64,000 bases of DNA from Crotalaria pallida (Eukaryota > Streptophyta > Magnoliopsida > Fabales > Fabaceae): NCBI GenBank assembly GCA_037953625.1, contig CM075649.1, positions 125,733,290 to 125,797,289 on the forward strand. Direction: 5' to 3'. Position 1 is the first letter of the stretch, and each line of letters begins with the position of its first letter. Under the pieces are notes generated by a model that was not told the origin of the DNA, ran no database searches, and saw only the letters and a program-made list of their open reading frames with translations. Both the position numbers and the translations under genes were made by a program. This document shows, piece by piece, positions 47,836 to 58,573 of this stretch.

Positions 47836-49450
47836 TCAATTCAAACACCAGAACAACAAAAGTGACTCACTAAACTACTTCACTTTGACTATGAAATATT
47901 CTACAAACCTGGTATGGAGAATAGGGCTGCAGATGCACAATCTAGGCGTACTCATTCTTACTCCTCGTTATTTAGTGCCATCTCCACAGCTACTCCAGAA
48001 TTGCTATCCCAATTACGGGATTTCTACACTTCAACACTACAAGGTCACAGTTGATTACTAAATGGCACAGTGATGATAAGTTTTAGGCCAAATTCACTTA
48101 CTTGAACGGGTTGTTATACTTTGACTCCAGGATCCATGTCCCTCGTGAATCCAATCTGCAACATCTCCTTCTTACAGAGTTCCATGACACCCCAATTGCT
48201 GGTCATTCCGGTGTCAAGGCCATAGTGGCACGCTTGGCTTCCACTTTCCACTGGGTAGGTATTTACAAGGATGTCAAAGCCTATATCAAAAACTACCACA
48301 CTTGCCAATAGAGTACTCTACCTCCAAGCTCTCTGGGTTGCTTCAACCACTTCCCACCCATAATCATGTGTGAGAGGACATCACAGTGGACTTCATAACC
48401 CACTTGCCTAATTCTAAGGGGTTCACCACCATCTGGGTAATCATTGACCGTCTCACTAAGTTCGCCCATTTCCTTCCTCTCCCTACTCATTACACGACTT
48501 CAACACTTGCTACAAAATTTGTTTCTGAGATTTGCAAACTTCATGGGGCTCTAAAAACGATCATCTCTGACAGGGACAGGTTATTTGTTAGCAAATTTTG
48601 GAAGGATACCTTTCGTCTTTTGGGGACTCAATTGGCTTACAACACCGCCTATCATCCCCAAACCGACGGTCAATCGAAAGTGCTTAATCGATGCTTGGAA
48701 ACCTACCTTCGCTGTTTTGTGGAAGAGGAACCCCATCTTTGGTCCAAATTTCTTCACTTGGTTGAGTTCTGGTACAACACCAGCTTCCACTCTTCGATCC
48801 AGATGTCTCCATTTCAAGCACTTTATGGCCGCCTTCCACCGCCGTTGCTTGATCTGCTCCCTGGATCCACCGCAATCGCATATGTGGAAGAACATCTTTT
48901 GCAAAGGCAGAAGCTTTTGCGCCAGTTGAAGGAAAATTTGGCTAGAGCTCAACACCGAATGAAGCAGCATGTTGACGCTTACAGGCAAGACATCGTTTTC
49001 TCTGAAGGGAATTGGGTCTACCTCAAAGCTCACACCTTACCGCCAAGTTTTGGTTCACCGACGCTCTTCTCAAAAGCCGGCTCGCCGTTTCTTTGGCCCC
49101 TTTATTCTGTTGTGTCGAGTGGGAAAGGTTGCGTATGAACTGAAACTTCCCTTTGATTCGAAGATTCACCCTGTCATCCATGTCTCGGTCCTTAAACGCT
49201 GCCATGGTGATCCCCCTTTTGAGACTCGACCTCTGCCGCCAACGACTCTCGGTCCTCACCCATTGCTTACTCCGGCGAAGCTCCTTGGGTTTCGCACCAA
49301 CACCACTGATGGTTCATCTTTGCGATAGGTTCTTGTTCAGTGGTCAACTCAGTCAGAAAGTGAAGCTATTTGGGAATCTCTTCTGACACTTAAGGAGACT
49401 TATCCAGATCTAGACCTTGAGGACAAGGTCCTTCTTGACGGGTCGACTAT
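47836..49450 (+). pseudogene. pol: Element G RNase H end, integrase and chromodomain-like tail
   Basis: After the last RNase H motif (YKPGMENRAADAQSR, stops around it) comes the integrase zinc finger HDTPIAGHSG ... NYHTCQ (48180-48310), ended by TAG. The core frame 48386-49138 has DFITHLP, ISDRDRLF and HPQTDGQSKVLNR; the third catalytic residue, normally Glu in QTDGQSE, is Lys here. A frame break near 49060 leads to the C-terminal frame (49050-49328), then a stop and a chromodomain-like VLVQWS ... LEDKVLLDG just before the 3' LTR. Inactive. Confidence 0.85.
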
Positions 49451-49771
49451 TGGTACACAAGAGTTTCCAACTGGAGCAATTCTTAATGGGCCAACTGTTG
49501 TGGAAGGAGAAAACAGGCCCAAAAGGAACAGGAAAGCCCCAAAATGGATGAATGAATTTATTACTAAATAGGCCTATTATAGTTATCTAGTTATTGTAGT
49601 AGTCAATTTACTCTCTTTATCTTTGGCCCACTGGTGGCAGAGTATTTAAGACACGTATTGTAGTAAAAAGGGCATGAAAAGTTTGTTATCAATCATTTGC
49701 ATTTCTTCATTTCTGGAGACCTGATCCCATCTCGAATAAGGTATCAAATCTTACTTTCTATCCACGTATCA
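49451..49771 (+). repeat. Element G 3' LTR
   Basis: Starts TGGTACAC and ends CCACGTATCA; differs from the 5' LTR at only a few positions, including a 2-base difference near the TATTTAAG motif. Confidence 0.92.
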
Positions 49772-50603
49772 ATCGCATGCTCCTAAGAGTGACCTTTTCG
49801 TGCTCCGTTCCTAGCTGTGACGCGTAACGACGTCGGCACGGTTTACGCGTCATGGAATTGTGGCGTTCTAAGTGCGTTTGATATGTGGGTTTGCAACCTG
49901 ATTTTGAGACAAAACCCGGGTTGACCCGACCCACGACGATTAAAAACCGCTTGCTCGAGCAGCAGCGCAGTTGTCAGCCCTGCCGCCGCTGTTCAGCCTT
50001 GTTCTATTTCACTTTCGTTCTTTACTATTCTATCTTAGTCTTGTTTTTCACTTTTTCCCTTTGCCACATAGTTAATCTTGTTCTGCTCACCGTTCATTGA
50101 GACTGTGTTTATCGTGCTGCTTTTTTTTATCAAATAAAAATTATTTTTAAAAACTTCTATATCAACCTTATATTTAAATAATACTCCATAATTAGCATTT
50201 CCCTTTCTTTAATGTAGTGAGGATGTTGTTGCAGATTATTATTTTATCTTCCCTTGATTTAATTAAATGATTTAGATATTGTGTTGTGATACTTTAAAAT
50301 ATTGTGTTTTTCGCTATCAAAATATTTATTAGTTGGTACTTAGTATTGTTATGTTAATTGTGAATTTATGATTATGTGTGAGCCTCAATACAATGCCTAT
50401 ATTTTGATTTTCAAATTTTATGTTTAATCAAATGTTCATTTTATTTTTTATTTTTTATGTATATATTTATTTTTAAATATTTTTTTAGTATTAGGTAGGA
50501 TCTTACTATCTTACGATCCGTGTTACGATCACACGTTTTACGTTTTGTTTTTCCTCTTTTAATCTTACGTAAGATCTCGAGTTTCACAACCTTGCTTGGA
50601 TCC

Positions 50604-51901
50604 CTCGATCGCCCTTGGAGTTTCGAGCCGATCTCCTTGCTTTTTGGTTCAAATATTAATTTGGTAGTTTCGGACCTACTTACTGAGAACTTGGAGTGGA
50701 ATATGAAGTTGCTTCATGAGCTATTTTTACCTGTTGGCATGGGTATTATAAAAAAACATTCTTATTTCTCATGATGCCATGGATGATACTCTTATTGGGC
50801 ACTTCAAATCTTCAATACGGATGAGATTTTTTATGTCAAAAGTGCTTATTGCACTGAGATGGATTTGAGAGGTTCTTTAACTACTGAAGATCAAAAAGCC
50901 AACGGTAATGGTACAATGTCTGTTTGGAAGGTGTTATGGAGACAAAAATTATCGGAAAATATTAAGCTCTTTCGGTGAAGGGCTCTTAGAGACATTCTTC
51001 CTTATAAGAGGAGTTTGATCTCCAAACGGGTGCCTTTAGACCCTTGTTTCCCTCACTCTGGGTATAATATGGAATCAACTTTCTATGCCCTTTTAACTTG
51101 TCACTTTGCTATGGCTGTTTGGAAGGACACCATTGTTTTCGGTGTTGTGAAAAGCCCATCTAATTTTTCAATGCTAGATTGGATCCACGGGGTGACCGAA
51201 TGTACTTCAACAGACACATTTTGTTGGATTCTAGTGGTCGGTTATCAAACGATGGTTGTTTCACAATTCATTGATTTTCCAAGATAAAGTCAAATTGGTG
51301 CAAGTAGTGTGAAGCCTTTCGATCAAGTTGGTCGATCAAATTGGTCCCAAGCTGATTTAAAGTGTTCCACAGTTGCATCCTCAAACAATGCTGTGCGAGC
51401 TTGGCACCTAGGCACCCTCCTTGTAATGGTTTCATAAAGATAAACATTGATGCTTCTCATCTTCAAGATAACCATTGCAGTGGGGTTGGATTTATTGCCC
51501 GTAATTATGCAAGAAGTTTTTTGGGCTATGGTGTGGCTAAAAGCCCAGTCCATCATTCTTCAATCCATTAAGAGGCTAATGCTATTATGGAGGGTCTTAA
51601 GTATGACAAAGACAAGGGATGGTCAAAGGTTGTCATTGAATCTGATTGCAAATCCATTATCGACTCACTTTGGTATGAGAATGAAGATTTGTGTAAGCTA
51701 GGTGTTATTCATAGTGCTATCCTTACTCTAGCGAACAATTTTGTTATTTGTTATTTTTCCTTTGTTAATAGGATAGGCAATTTGGCTCCTCACCGTTTAG
51801 CACAATGGCTAATACATGCATTAGTTGATCGACACTACAACCTTTTTGGCTTTAGACCACACAGGAAAATCGTTGTTAAAGGTGAAAAAAACATGGCCTA
51901 A
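50604..51901 (+). pseudogene. LINE1: zinc-binding domain and RNase H
   Basis: The sequence continues LINE1 after H with a PRSPWSFEPIS-like motif, then a zf-RVT-type segment (VWKVLWRQKLSENIKLF, LPYKRSLISKR) with several stops. RNase H follows (INIDASHLQ; EANAIMEGLKY; ESDCKSIIDSLW; NRIGNLAPHRLAQ) and ends at a stop at 51899-51901. Many substitutions of key residues, including loss of the usual Cys/His pattern, mark it as decayed. Confidence 0.8.
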
Positions 51902-52359
51902 AGTTTAGACCATGGTTTTCCTAGCGTGGTACAGGTGGTCGTGATTTTATAGAACCTATAAATGGTGATGAGAATGCATTATTAGAAATTTTTTAATAGA
52001 GGTCAAATTACATAAGCAAAAAATTATTCCCAAAAGTTGCTATATATTTCCATAGAGCAATGTATATTTTACAAGAACAAAATGTTCATTAGCTACTAAC
52101 CATTGTAAACAAAATGCGAAAGTTTTAACATCAAATACACTTATTATATCCAAAAAAACATAACATAATTCCATAAGTGTTGTATGTGAACATTAATCTT
52201 CATCCTCTATATCTTGAGCATGTCCTTCCTCTCTAACCTACATATGTTAAAATATAAAATACAATAGTAAGCAAAAATCAAAGCATGAATGCAAATGTTC
52301 ACAAGATCATTACAACAAAATCTTATTCAAAAACGAAGAAGCAAATTATCAATAGTTGG
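51902..52359. other. AT-rich spacer after LINE1
   Basis: Probably the decayed 3' end of LINE1 and unique DNA. No poly(A) tail, gene or repeat is recognised. Confidence 0.4.
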
Positions 52360-53529
52360 TGGTTAATGATCACATTATCGCTCTCCGGCTCGTCTCCAAG
52401 TCGCTCTCTTTCACTACCAAGCTTGGCTCAAATGGTTTCAACACTAAAGCTCTAAGAGCAAGGTTTTGAGTTGGGGTTTAGTATTTTCTTCTCTCTCTCT
52501 ACGTGGTTAAGGTAAGAAGGTGGTATTACCTCTGCTTAGGGAGTAGATTCTAGGAATGTTATAGTGATAGCTAAGGATAGGGTAATATGTATATATGTCA
52601 ATGAACCTTAGGGTAGTTGATACAAAAAATAAATAAAGTATATGAATTAATGAAATGAACCCACTAGGTGATTTTGTGATTTTATGTGAAGATGAAAATA
52701 TTGTTAAGTATGAAAATAAAGAAAAAGAAACCACTTGGATGTTTGTAATTATATGTGCATGTGAATTGTGTTATTATGTTTGAAAGATGTTATGTGTGTT
52801 GTAGTGTGTGAGGGATTGGGGTTTGAAATGAACCTAAGATATAATAAGTTGATGGGTAACCTTGGATAATGAAAGAGCTTATAATAAGATAGGAAGAAAA
52901 AGAAAGTGTTTGTATATGTGATGAATATAGAACTAATTGATAATGATAATAATAATAAGAGACTTAAAGTGATAATATGAGATTAATGATAATGATACAA
53001 GTGATGAGAAAAGGCAAATAAAAGTTAATAATGAGAAGTGAAAAGAAATGAAGCAACAAACTAAGTTCTTAGAATAAACAAGGAAACATGTCCGAGAATT
53101 TAGGATAGTTGATATGGGCAATAATTAGAGTATGAGAATAAAGAAATTGAACCCATAATGATATTTGTGAACATATGTTGTTGTGAAATGTTTATATGTA
53201 TGTTGATAGATGCGATGAGATATGTGTTGGAAGTGTGAACTTAATAAGCAACGAAATAAGCTAGGGAAATAGCATAAGATAATAATGTTGCGTTTGATAA
53301 GTGATATTGAATGATGTGATATGTTGTATTTGTTTGAAATGTATGCTTGATAAGTGATGAATAAAATGAATTAAGGAAAGAGTATGAACTAAAGATATTG
53401 AATATGTGATATATAAAGATTGATGTAAAAGTAGAAAGGGTATGGGTTCTTGGGAAGTCACCAAGTAAAAGATAAATAGAAAAGTATTACAATAATGAAT
53501 GAAATGAATTAATGTAAGCTGAAATGTAC

Positions 53530-53746
53530 TATGTATCCCCGAGGAGGGGAAGATGTACACAAGATGAGATACGTACCATGTATCCCCGAGTTGGGAAGAC
53601 GTACGCAAAATGATAAATGATAATGTCTATGTATCCCCGAGGAGGGGAAGATGAACGAAAGAATTAAAGAACGTTTTATGTATCCCGAGGAGGGAAGATG
53701 AACGAATGATAAATGGTGTTCTATGTATCCCCAAGGAGGGGAAGAT
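53530..53746. repeat. Tandem array in LTR C (units of about 50 bp)
   Basis: Four to five copies of TATGTATCCCCGAGGAGGGGAAGA with short linkers (near 53531, 53579, 53629, 53678, 53721). The core TCCCC-gagga-GGGGA is an inverted repeat. The hAT element inserted into the last unit. Confidence 0.85.
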
Positions 53747-54581
53747 TAGGGGTGGGAATGAGCCAAGCCGGCTCATGGGATCCTATGGCTCGACTCACTT
53801 AAGGTCTGACTCGACTCGGCTCGGCTTGTTTAATAAAAAGGTCAAGCTTAAGCTTTTTAAAAAGCCTATATATCTAAATAAGCCGAGCCCGAGTTTTATA
53901 AAAAGCCTATTAGTACATTGGGTCGGCTTATTTAATTTTTTAAATATTAAATGTATTATATTTTATTAGTGATTTAAATTAAAAGTAAAAATTTATTATT
54001 TTTGGTATAATATTATAATTAAAAATAAAAATATAATTTGTTTACCAAAAATAAAAATAAAAATAAAATTTATTTCCCTCTTTAATAAACCTAATCCTAA
54101 CATATAAAAAACAAATCCTAATAATTTCACTCCCTCACATCAACAAATCCTAATACTTTTGTTGATATATAGTTTGAGTTTTTTTTTTTGGGTGTACACC
54201 AATCGGTATCCGAATCTGGTTTACCCAGAATCCAACTCATCCGGTCCGACCCAACTGAGCTCGCACTAAGCGGTATGGGTCTCCCAGCAGGGTATATATA
54301 GTTTGAGTTTTGATGTTGTTTACCGTTCGTTTTATTATATTTCTTTCACATAATTTGAGGGTGTGAGGCACTTTTATGTTTGTACTTAAATGTAAGAATT
54401 TTATTGAATAATAGGCTTTTAAACGGGCTTATGGGCCAGGCCAAGCTTTGAAATAGGCCGATCTTAAACTTCAAATTTAGCCTATGACGAGCTCATAGGC
54501 AGGTTTGGGCATCAAATTTGGAACACAGGCCATGCCTGTTTTTGTTAAGACCTGGCTCGGCCTGGCTCATTGCCGCCCCTA
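53747..54581. mobile_element. hAT-type non-autonomous element (835 bp)
   Basis: Ends TAGGGGTGGGAATGAGCC and (reverse complement) TAGGGGCGGCAATGAGCC, with repeated GAGCC/GGCTC and GGCCGAGCC motifs inside both ends; flanked by the perfect 8-bp duplication GGGAAGAT (53739-53746 and 54582-54589). No transposase. A SINE sits inside. Confidence 0.9.
54182..54293 (-). mobile_element. SINE (112 bp) in the hAT element
   Basis: Flanked by a perfect 17-bp duplication ATATATAGTTTGAGTTT (54165-54181 and 54294-54310). On the minus strand it ends with GGTGTACACCC followed by nine As, as a retroposed SINE does. It is short and probably 5' truncated: no box A is seen. Confidence 0.85.
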
Positions 54582-54854
54582 GGGAAGATGAACAAAAGAA
54601 TCCCCAATAATAAAGGAAACAGATAAATCAGAAAAGTGACAAATAACGAAAAGATGTGCGAACTGATTAGAAATGATTATGTGAATAGTGGTGTAGATTA
54701 TATGGTGATATATTTGTGTTAAGTTCTAGACACTTAGTTTATTGCTATACTTTTTAGAGTTTATCTTTCTAAGTTCTGTGTAATGCTATCCTTCTCGCTG
54801 TTTTTCTTACAGGTGCAGAGGCGGAGCTTACACCATTACAGGCCGAGCAAAATA

Positions 54855-54875
54855 ACACTCCATCACATGGAGTGT
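54855..54875 (+). other. Conserved 9-bp stem-loop in LTR C
   Basis: ACACTCCAT, loop CAC, ATGGAGTGT: perfect stem, with a T-A pair where LTR D has C-G. Confidence 0.6.
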
Positions 54876-55082
54876 TTGTTTGTTATGAGTGGACCGTAGT
54901 TTAATTATGTTAAAGACTGTTATTTTGTAATTTAAATATGTAGTAGTTGTATGCCCTGATCTTGTGTCATATTGTTAAAAGGACATTAGGATTAAACTGG
55001 CTGTAGTTATATAATTTTTATATTTTAAGTTATTCTGGTCTAGGCAGGTACCGAAGCAGGAAATTTTGGAAAGTCCGATAAA

Positions 55083-55096
55083 CAGAGGAAACTCTG
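55083..55096 (+). other. U5 hairpin with a GAAA loop in LTR C
   Basis: CAGAG-GAAA-CTCTG, inside an outer TCCG/CGGA pairing. B and D keep GAAACTC but form a different downstream pairing. Confidence 0.4.
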
Positions 55097-55174
55097 CCGG
55101 ATTTTCGTAAGAAATTTTCAAGTACCTATTATAATAAATCTCAATTTTAACTAATTAATTGTGATGGTGTTACA

Positions 55175-55401
55175 CCCTCCTTTCAAAGACATGAAGAACA
55201 TAAAATATACCAAAAAGAACGACAAACAACGCCTTCAGAGAGCATAAACTGAGCAGCAACATCTTTTTTTTTAAAGATAGCAATAACATAAAAAAATAAC
55301 AACAAATAATGGTAGAGAAATAGCAAGAATATCATGTAATGCACCATCTCATGTAATTCCAAATTTAAGGTACTACCTTGAGGTTTTGATCAAATGAGTC
55401 A
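55175..55401. other. Spacer between LTR C and element D
   Basis: AT-rich unique-looking DNA; contains D's left target duplication AGTCA at 55397-55401. Nothing else recognised. Confidence 0.5.
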
Positions 55402-56625
55402 TGTAACATCCCAAACTTTATTTTAAATTAGATTAATAATTAAAAGCCTTAGAAAAATTGGAAAAGTGACTTAATGAATTTTTCTAGATATGTGAGTAGT
55501 AATTATGAGTCCTAGGGGCTGTATAGAAGGCAATTGTGGCTTCGGGCAAAGTCATATAAGCGAAATCGGGAGTTAAATCGGGGTTTTAGATGTTAGAAAT
55601 CGACCGAAAAGAGAAAATTAGAAATTTATTATAGGATGCTAAGAAAATAAATTCCACCGTTGGATATGAAGTTTATGGGGTGAAGAAGCTTGTCTAAAAA
55701 TTTGGACCCGATCCGACGGTTAACGAAAAAGTTACGGCGAATCGAAGTTTGGAAATTCTGGTGCACGCCCAGGCGCACCACTGTTCATTGATGCACCAAC
55801 TCAGGAGCTTTTTCGCTCAGGCGCGCCATGCATGCGCTCAGGCGCGCCATGCATGCGCTCAGGCGCACCAGCCACGTTTCTGGCGCACCAACTCAGTTCC
55901 TGACCGCACCAGAAATCCGCACCAGCCCCACCAGCGCACGCACCAGCTCGACCAGCAGCACCAGTTGGTGCGTGGCTCGCGCTCAGGCGCACGGATCCGC
56001 GCTCAGGCGCGCGCGACCAGATCTGGTGCGTTTTCAGCCACCAGATCTCAGCTTGGGCACCAAGCTGGCCCATCTCAGCCACACGATTTCCTTTTCCTTG
56101 GCAAGGGGCACCATAAGTCAAACAAAAACCAACAACAACACCACATTTTCTCCATCATCAACATCATATCCTTCCTCCTCATCCTCCTCTTCCATCATCC
56201 TCCTCATTCTTCCATACTCTCCACCCTTCTCTCCTCCTTGGTCCAAGAAGCACAAACCAACATCAATCACATAAATCCCAAGAATCAAACCAAGCAACCA
56301 TCATACTCACCATTCTACCAAGAACCCAACTCCATCACACACCCATCAACATCCCACCATAAACACATTGTATTGGGCACCTCAAACCCAAAACCACCAA
56401 ACTCCATCAAGCTTTTCACCATGAAGATGGGTTAAAGCTTCATCCTCTTCCTCCCTTGGACCTCACGAGTTACTCCCTCCTTCCATTCTCTTTGGCTTTT
56501 CAATTTTCCACCACTAATTGGGACTTTATTTCATGCTTCCAACTCAAAACCAAGTCAAGGACAAGGAACTCACATACCAAGGATCAAGGAGCTAGAGCTT
56601 GAATTCATCATCACCTCTTAAGAAG

Positions 56626-58066
56626 GTAAGAGGGTTTGTATTACCTTAGCTTAGGAAGTAGATTCTCTTTAGTTATAATGATGGCTAGGGGTAGAGAGGG
56701 AGTGTAGCATAAAACCTTAGGGTATTTGACAATAAAAGTCAAGGAAATAATGGATGGAGAATAAAAAGAATAATTAGTGTAAATTGGTGAGAACAAATGC
56801 ATAAATGAAAATAAAGGAAATAATTAATGAAGGATAGGAGGAGAAACTAGTGAAATTTGTGAGAACAAATATATAAATGACCATGGATAGAAAGGGAATG
56901 ATGGACTAAGTAGATATATAATTTGAGGGTAATGAGAGTAACTAGTTGATGAATCATAAGGAAAATTATAAAGGAAATTAAGAGTGGATAATGGAGCGAA
57001 AATAATTAGAGACTCGGGATAAGCTTGAAAAGATATGGAGGTTGTGAAAGGAATGAAACATTATATTGATGGGATAACCATGAGATAGGTAAAGAAAAGG
57101 GAAAGTAATGATGGACTGGTTCTAATTCAGAAAGATGACGGAATAAATGCATGGAAAGTATAGAAGAATGTATGTTAAGAGGAATTGATAAATGAATACT
57201 AGAGTAAAATGTTGATTTAATGCTAAGTAAATAATGTGAGTCATAAATGTGTGTAAAAAGGGGATTAATAAGGATAAGGGCATTTGTGGCTAAAATGGAC
57301 TATGAGTGCTAAAGTGTGCAATGAATTGAATAGAAATTATATAGGGAATGAGATGAAAGTGAGTGAATACTTGAACAATGGAATTATATGGTTAATGTGA
57401 GAAGAACCCACCTATTGAGGTGTGAATATAGGAATGTGAAAGGGTGAATTTATGATGTGAATAATGATTAATGTATAATGACCCTCCCAAAGGGAGTGAG
57501 AATGTGATAATGTTTATGAATGACCCTTCCTATGGAAGTGAAAATATGTATAATGTATATAATGGACCCTCCATAGCGGAGCGTGTATATAATGGACCCT
57601 CCATAGCGGAGCGTGTATATAATGGACCCTCCATAGCGGAGCGTGTATATTATGGACCCTCCATTTAGGAGTGGATATGTGTATGCTTATGGACTCTCCA
57701 TAGAGGAGTGGATAGATGCATGATATGGACCCTCCCTACGGGAGCGTGATAATGTATGTGATGGACCCGCCTATATGGCGTGTGTAAATGCGATTAGGAC
57801 CCGCCCTTGTGGTGTGCGAATAAATGGAAATAATACCCACCGAAAGGTGTGCGAATGAATGGAAAGTAATGGAAAGACTTGAAAAGCATAGGGAAAGTAT
57901 GTAACTGAAATTATAAGGAAAGGTTGAGTCGTATAAAAGGAAAGTGAAGTAGTATGTGATTTTGATAGAATGGTGTAGGGTAGGTCCTTGGTTCATTACT
58001 ATGCTTTTGTAGAAGCTATATTTCTAAGTTCTGTGTAATGCTACCCTTCTTGATATATTTTTATAG
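56626..58066 (+). other. Putative intron inside the D 5' LTR
   Basis: GTAAGAGGG after AAG (donor) and TTTTTATAG before GTACAGAAGCGG (acceptor), homologous to the boundaries in B and C. The copy in the 3' LTR is 62058-63558. Inference only. Confidence 0.5.
57480..57860. repeat. Hairpin-unit array in the D 5' LTR
   Basis: Three exact 30-bp units (AATGGACCCTCCATAGCGGAGC...) start at 57561, 57591 and 57621, flanked by degenerate units of the form CCCTCC-n-GGAG or CCCGCC-n-GGTGTG. Many cores are self-complementary (CTCC...GGAG). Confidence 0.9.
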
Positions 58067-58108
58067 GTACAGAAGCGGAGCATGCACTAGCCGTGGCCGA
58101 GCAGGGAC

Positions 58109-58129
58109 ACACTCCACAACGTGGAGTGT
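58109..58129 (+). other. Conserved 9-bp stem-loop in the D 5' LTR
   Basis: ACACTCCAC, loop AAC, GTGGAGTGT: perfect stem, extendable by one C-G pair. It is absent from D's own 3' LTR. Confidence 0.6.
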
Positions 58130-58384
58130 GAATATTAGGGGTGTGATAGTATATGGATCCGAAAACTAAACTTTGGCTTTTGATGTAAATAAATATGATG
58201 TATTATCTTTTGAGGAGATCAAACTATTTTATAACTTGATTATTATTATTTTGGAAACGATGTACTCGAATGTATTGAACTGTTTTGTATTCCGCCCTGT
58301 TGGCATACTGCTGGTTATGTAACAATGTTAAACAGGTTTTCAAGGAGTACTCTTATTTTTGGATTGTCCATAAACCAAAGGAAA

Positions 58385-58404
58385 CTCTGTCCGATTTGAC
58401 AGAG
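58385..58404 (+). other. U5 hairpin in the D 5' LTR
   Basis: CTCTGTC, loop CGATTT, GACAGAG. The B counterpart (TCCGTC/GACGGA) differs by a paired change that keeps the stem. Confidence 0.55.
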
Positions 58405-58500
58405 ATTTTTATAAGCTAAAATGATTTTAAAAAGGAATTTTCAAGTCGCTAATTAAATCGGGGTAATTAGAGTATTAATTAAGATAGGGTGTTACATTTA

Positions 58501-58514
58501 TGGTATCAAAGCAG
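58501..58514 (+). other. Primer binding site of element D (tRNA-iMet type)
   Basis: TGGTATCAAAGC, four bases after the LTR end, one mismatch from TGGTATCAGAGC as in element B. Confidence 0.9.
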
Positions 58515-58552
58515 TTTTTCCTCGGCCATTGGAGTTAATCATTACTCCAGTG

Positions 58553-58573
58553 GTTACTCACCGAGCGAGTAAT
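58553..58573 (+). other. Leader stem-loop after the primer site (D)
   Basis: GTTACTC, loop ACCGAGC, GAGTAAT; six Watson-Crick pairs and a G-U. Homologous to 4027-4047 in element B, within an otherwise diverged leader. Confidence 0.5.

Larger units (their letters stand above)
44616..49771 (+). mobile_element. Element G: 5.2-kb Ty3/gypsy chromovirus (Reina-like), inactivated
   Basis: LTRs of 322 and 321 bp (44616-44937, 49451-49771) are nearly identical and flanked by ATCGC (44611-44615, 49772-49776). Between them gag, protease, RT, RNase H, integrase and a chromodomain-like C-terminus can be traced in order. Short LTRs, small size and the chromodomain fit Reina-type chromoviruses; the lineage name is inference. 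The LTRs suggest a fairly recent insertion, yet the coding part already has several stops and frameshifts. Confidence 0.9.
44579..50594. mobile_element. Element H: Mutator-like unit, hosting element G
   Basis: CTTGGATCC occurs at 44570-44578 and 50595-50603, a 9-bp duplication in LINE1 coding sequence. The inner ends share GGTT...AAACTCG and AAGATC/GATCTT elements in inverted orientation, though the terminal repeats are imperfect. Without G (44616-49771 plus its duplication) H is about 850 bp. The right part has repeated TTACGATC and CTTACGTAAG motifs (50500-50575). No transposase is seen. The reading 49885-50100 is not a supported gene. Confidence 0.6.
52360..55174 (+). repeat. Element C: truncated Tekay-like LTR
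   Basis: It ends GTGATGGTGTTACA like the B and D LTRs, and shares with them the GTAAGAAGGTGGTATTACC donor block (from 52512), the TTCTTACAG acceptor (to 54812), the GCGGAGCTTACACC segment and the 9-bp stem-loop. The U3 part is missing, so the left border is approximate. No second LTR or interior is seen. It is interrupted by a hAT element (53747-54581). Confidence 0.75.
55402..58496 (+). repeat. Element D 5' LTR
   Basis: The U3 block is homologous to B (GGGGCTGTATAG..., CCACCGTTGGAT...). GC-rich motifs run 55760-56010, a pyrimidine/CA-rich leader 56100-56440, a possible donor at 56626, an array at 57561-57790, an acceptor at 58066, a hairpin at 58109-58129 and a U5 hairpin at 58385-58404. 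Long ORFs across 55749-56435 have strong CACC repetition and are not credible genes. Confidence 0.93.

Noticed and set aside
49885..50100. 71-codon ORF after element G
   Set aside because: Lies in non-coding element H, hydrophobic by T-richness, no domain.
55749..56435. 228-codon and 148-codon ORFs in the D 5' LTR leader (also 61281-61867)
   Set aside because: CACC/CAGGCGC repeats and CCTC-rich sequence produce open frames in several phases; no domain and no conservation in LTR B.
57480..57860. CRISPR-like appearance of regularly spaced repeats in LTR D
   Set aside because: Units are contiguous tandem repeats without unique spacers, in a plant LTR element.
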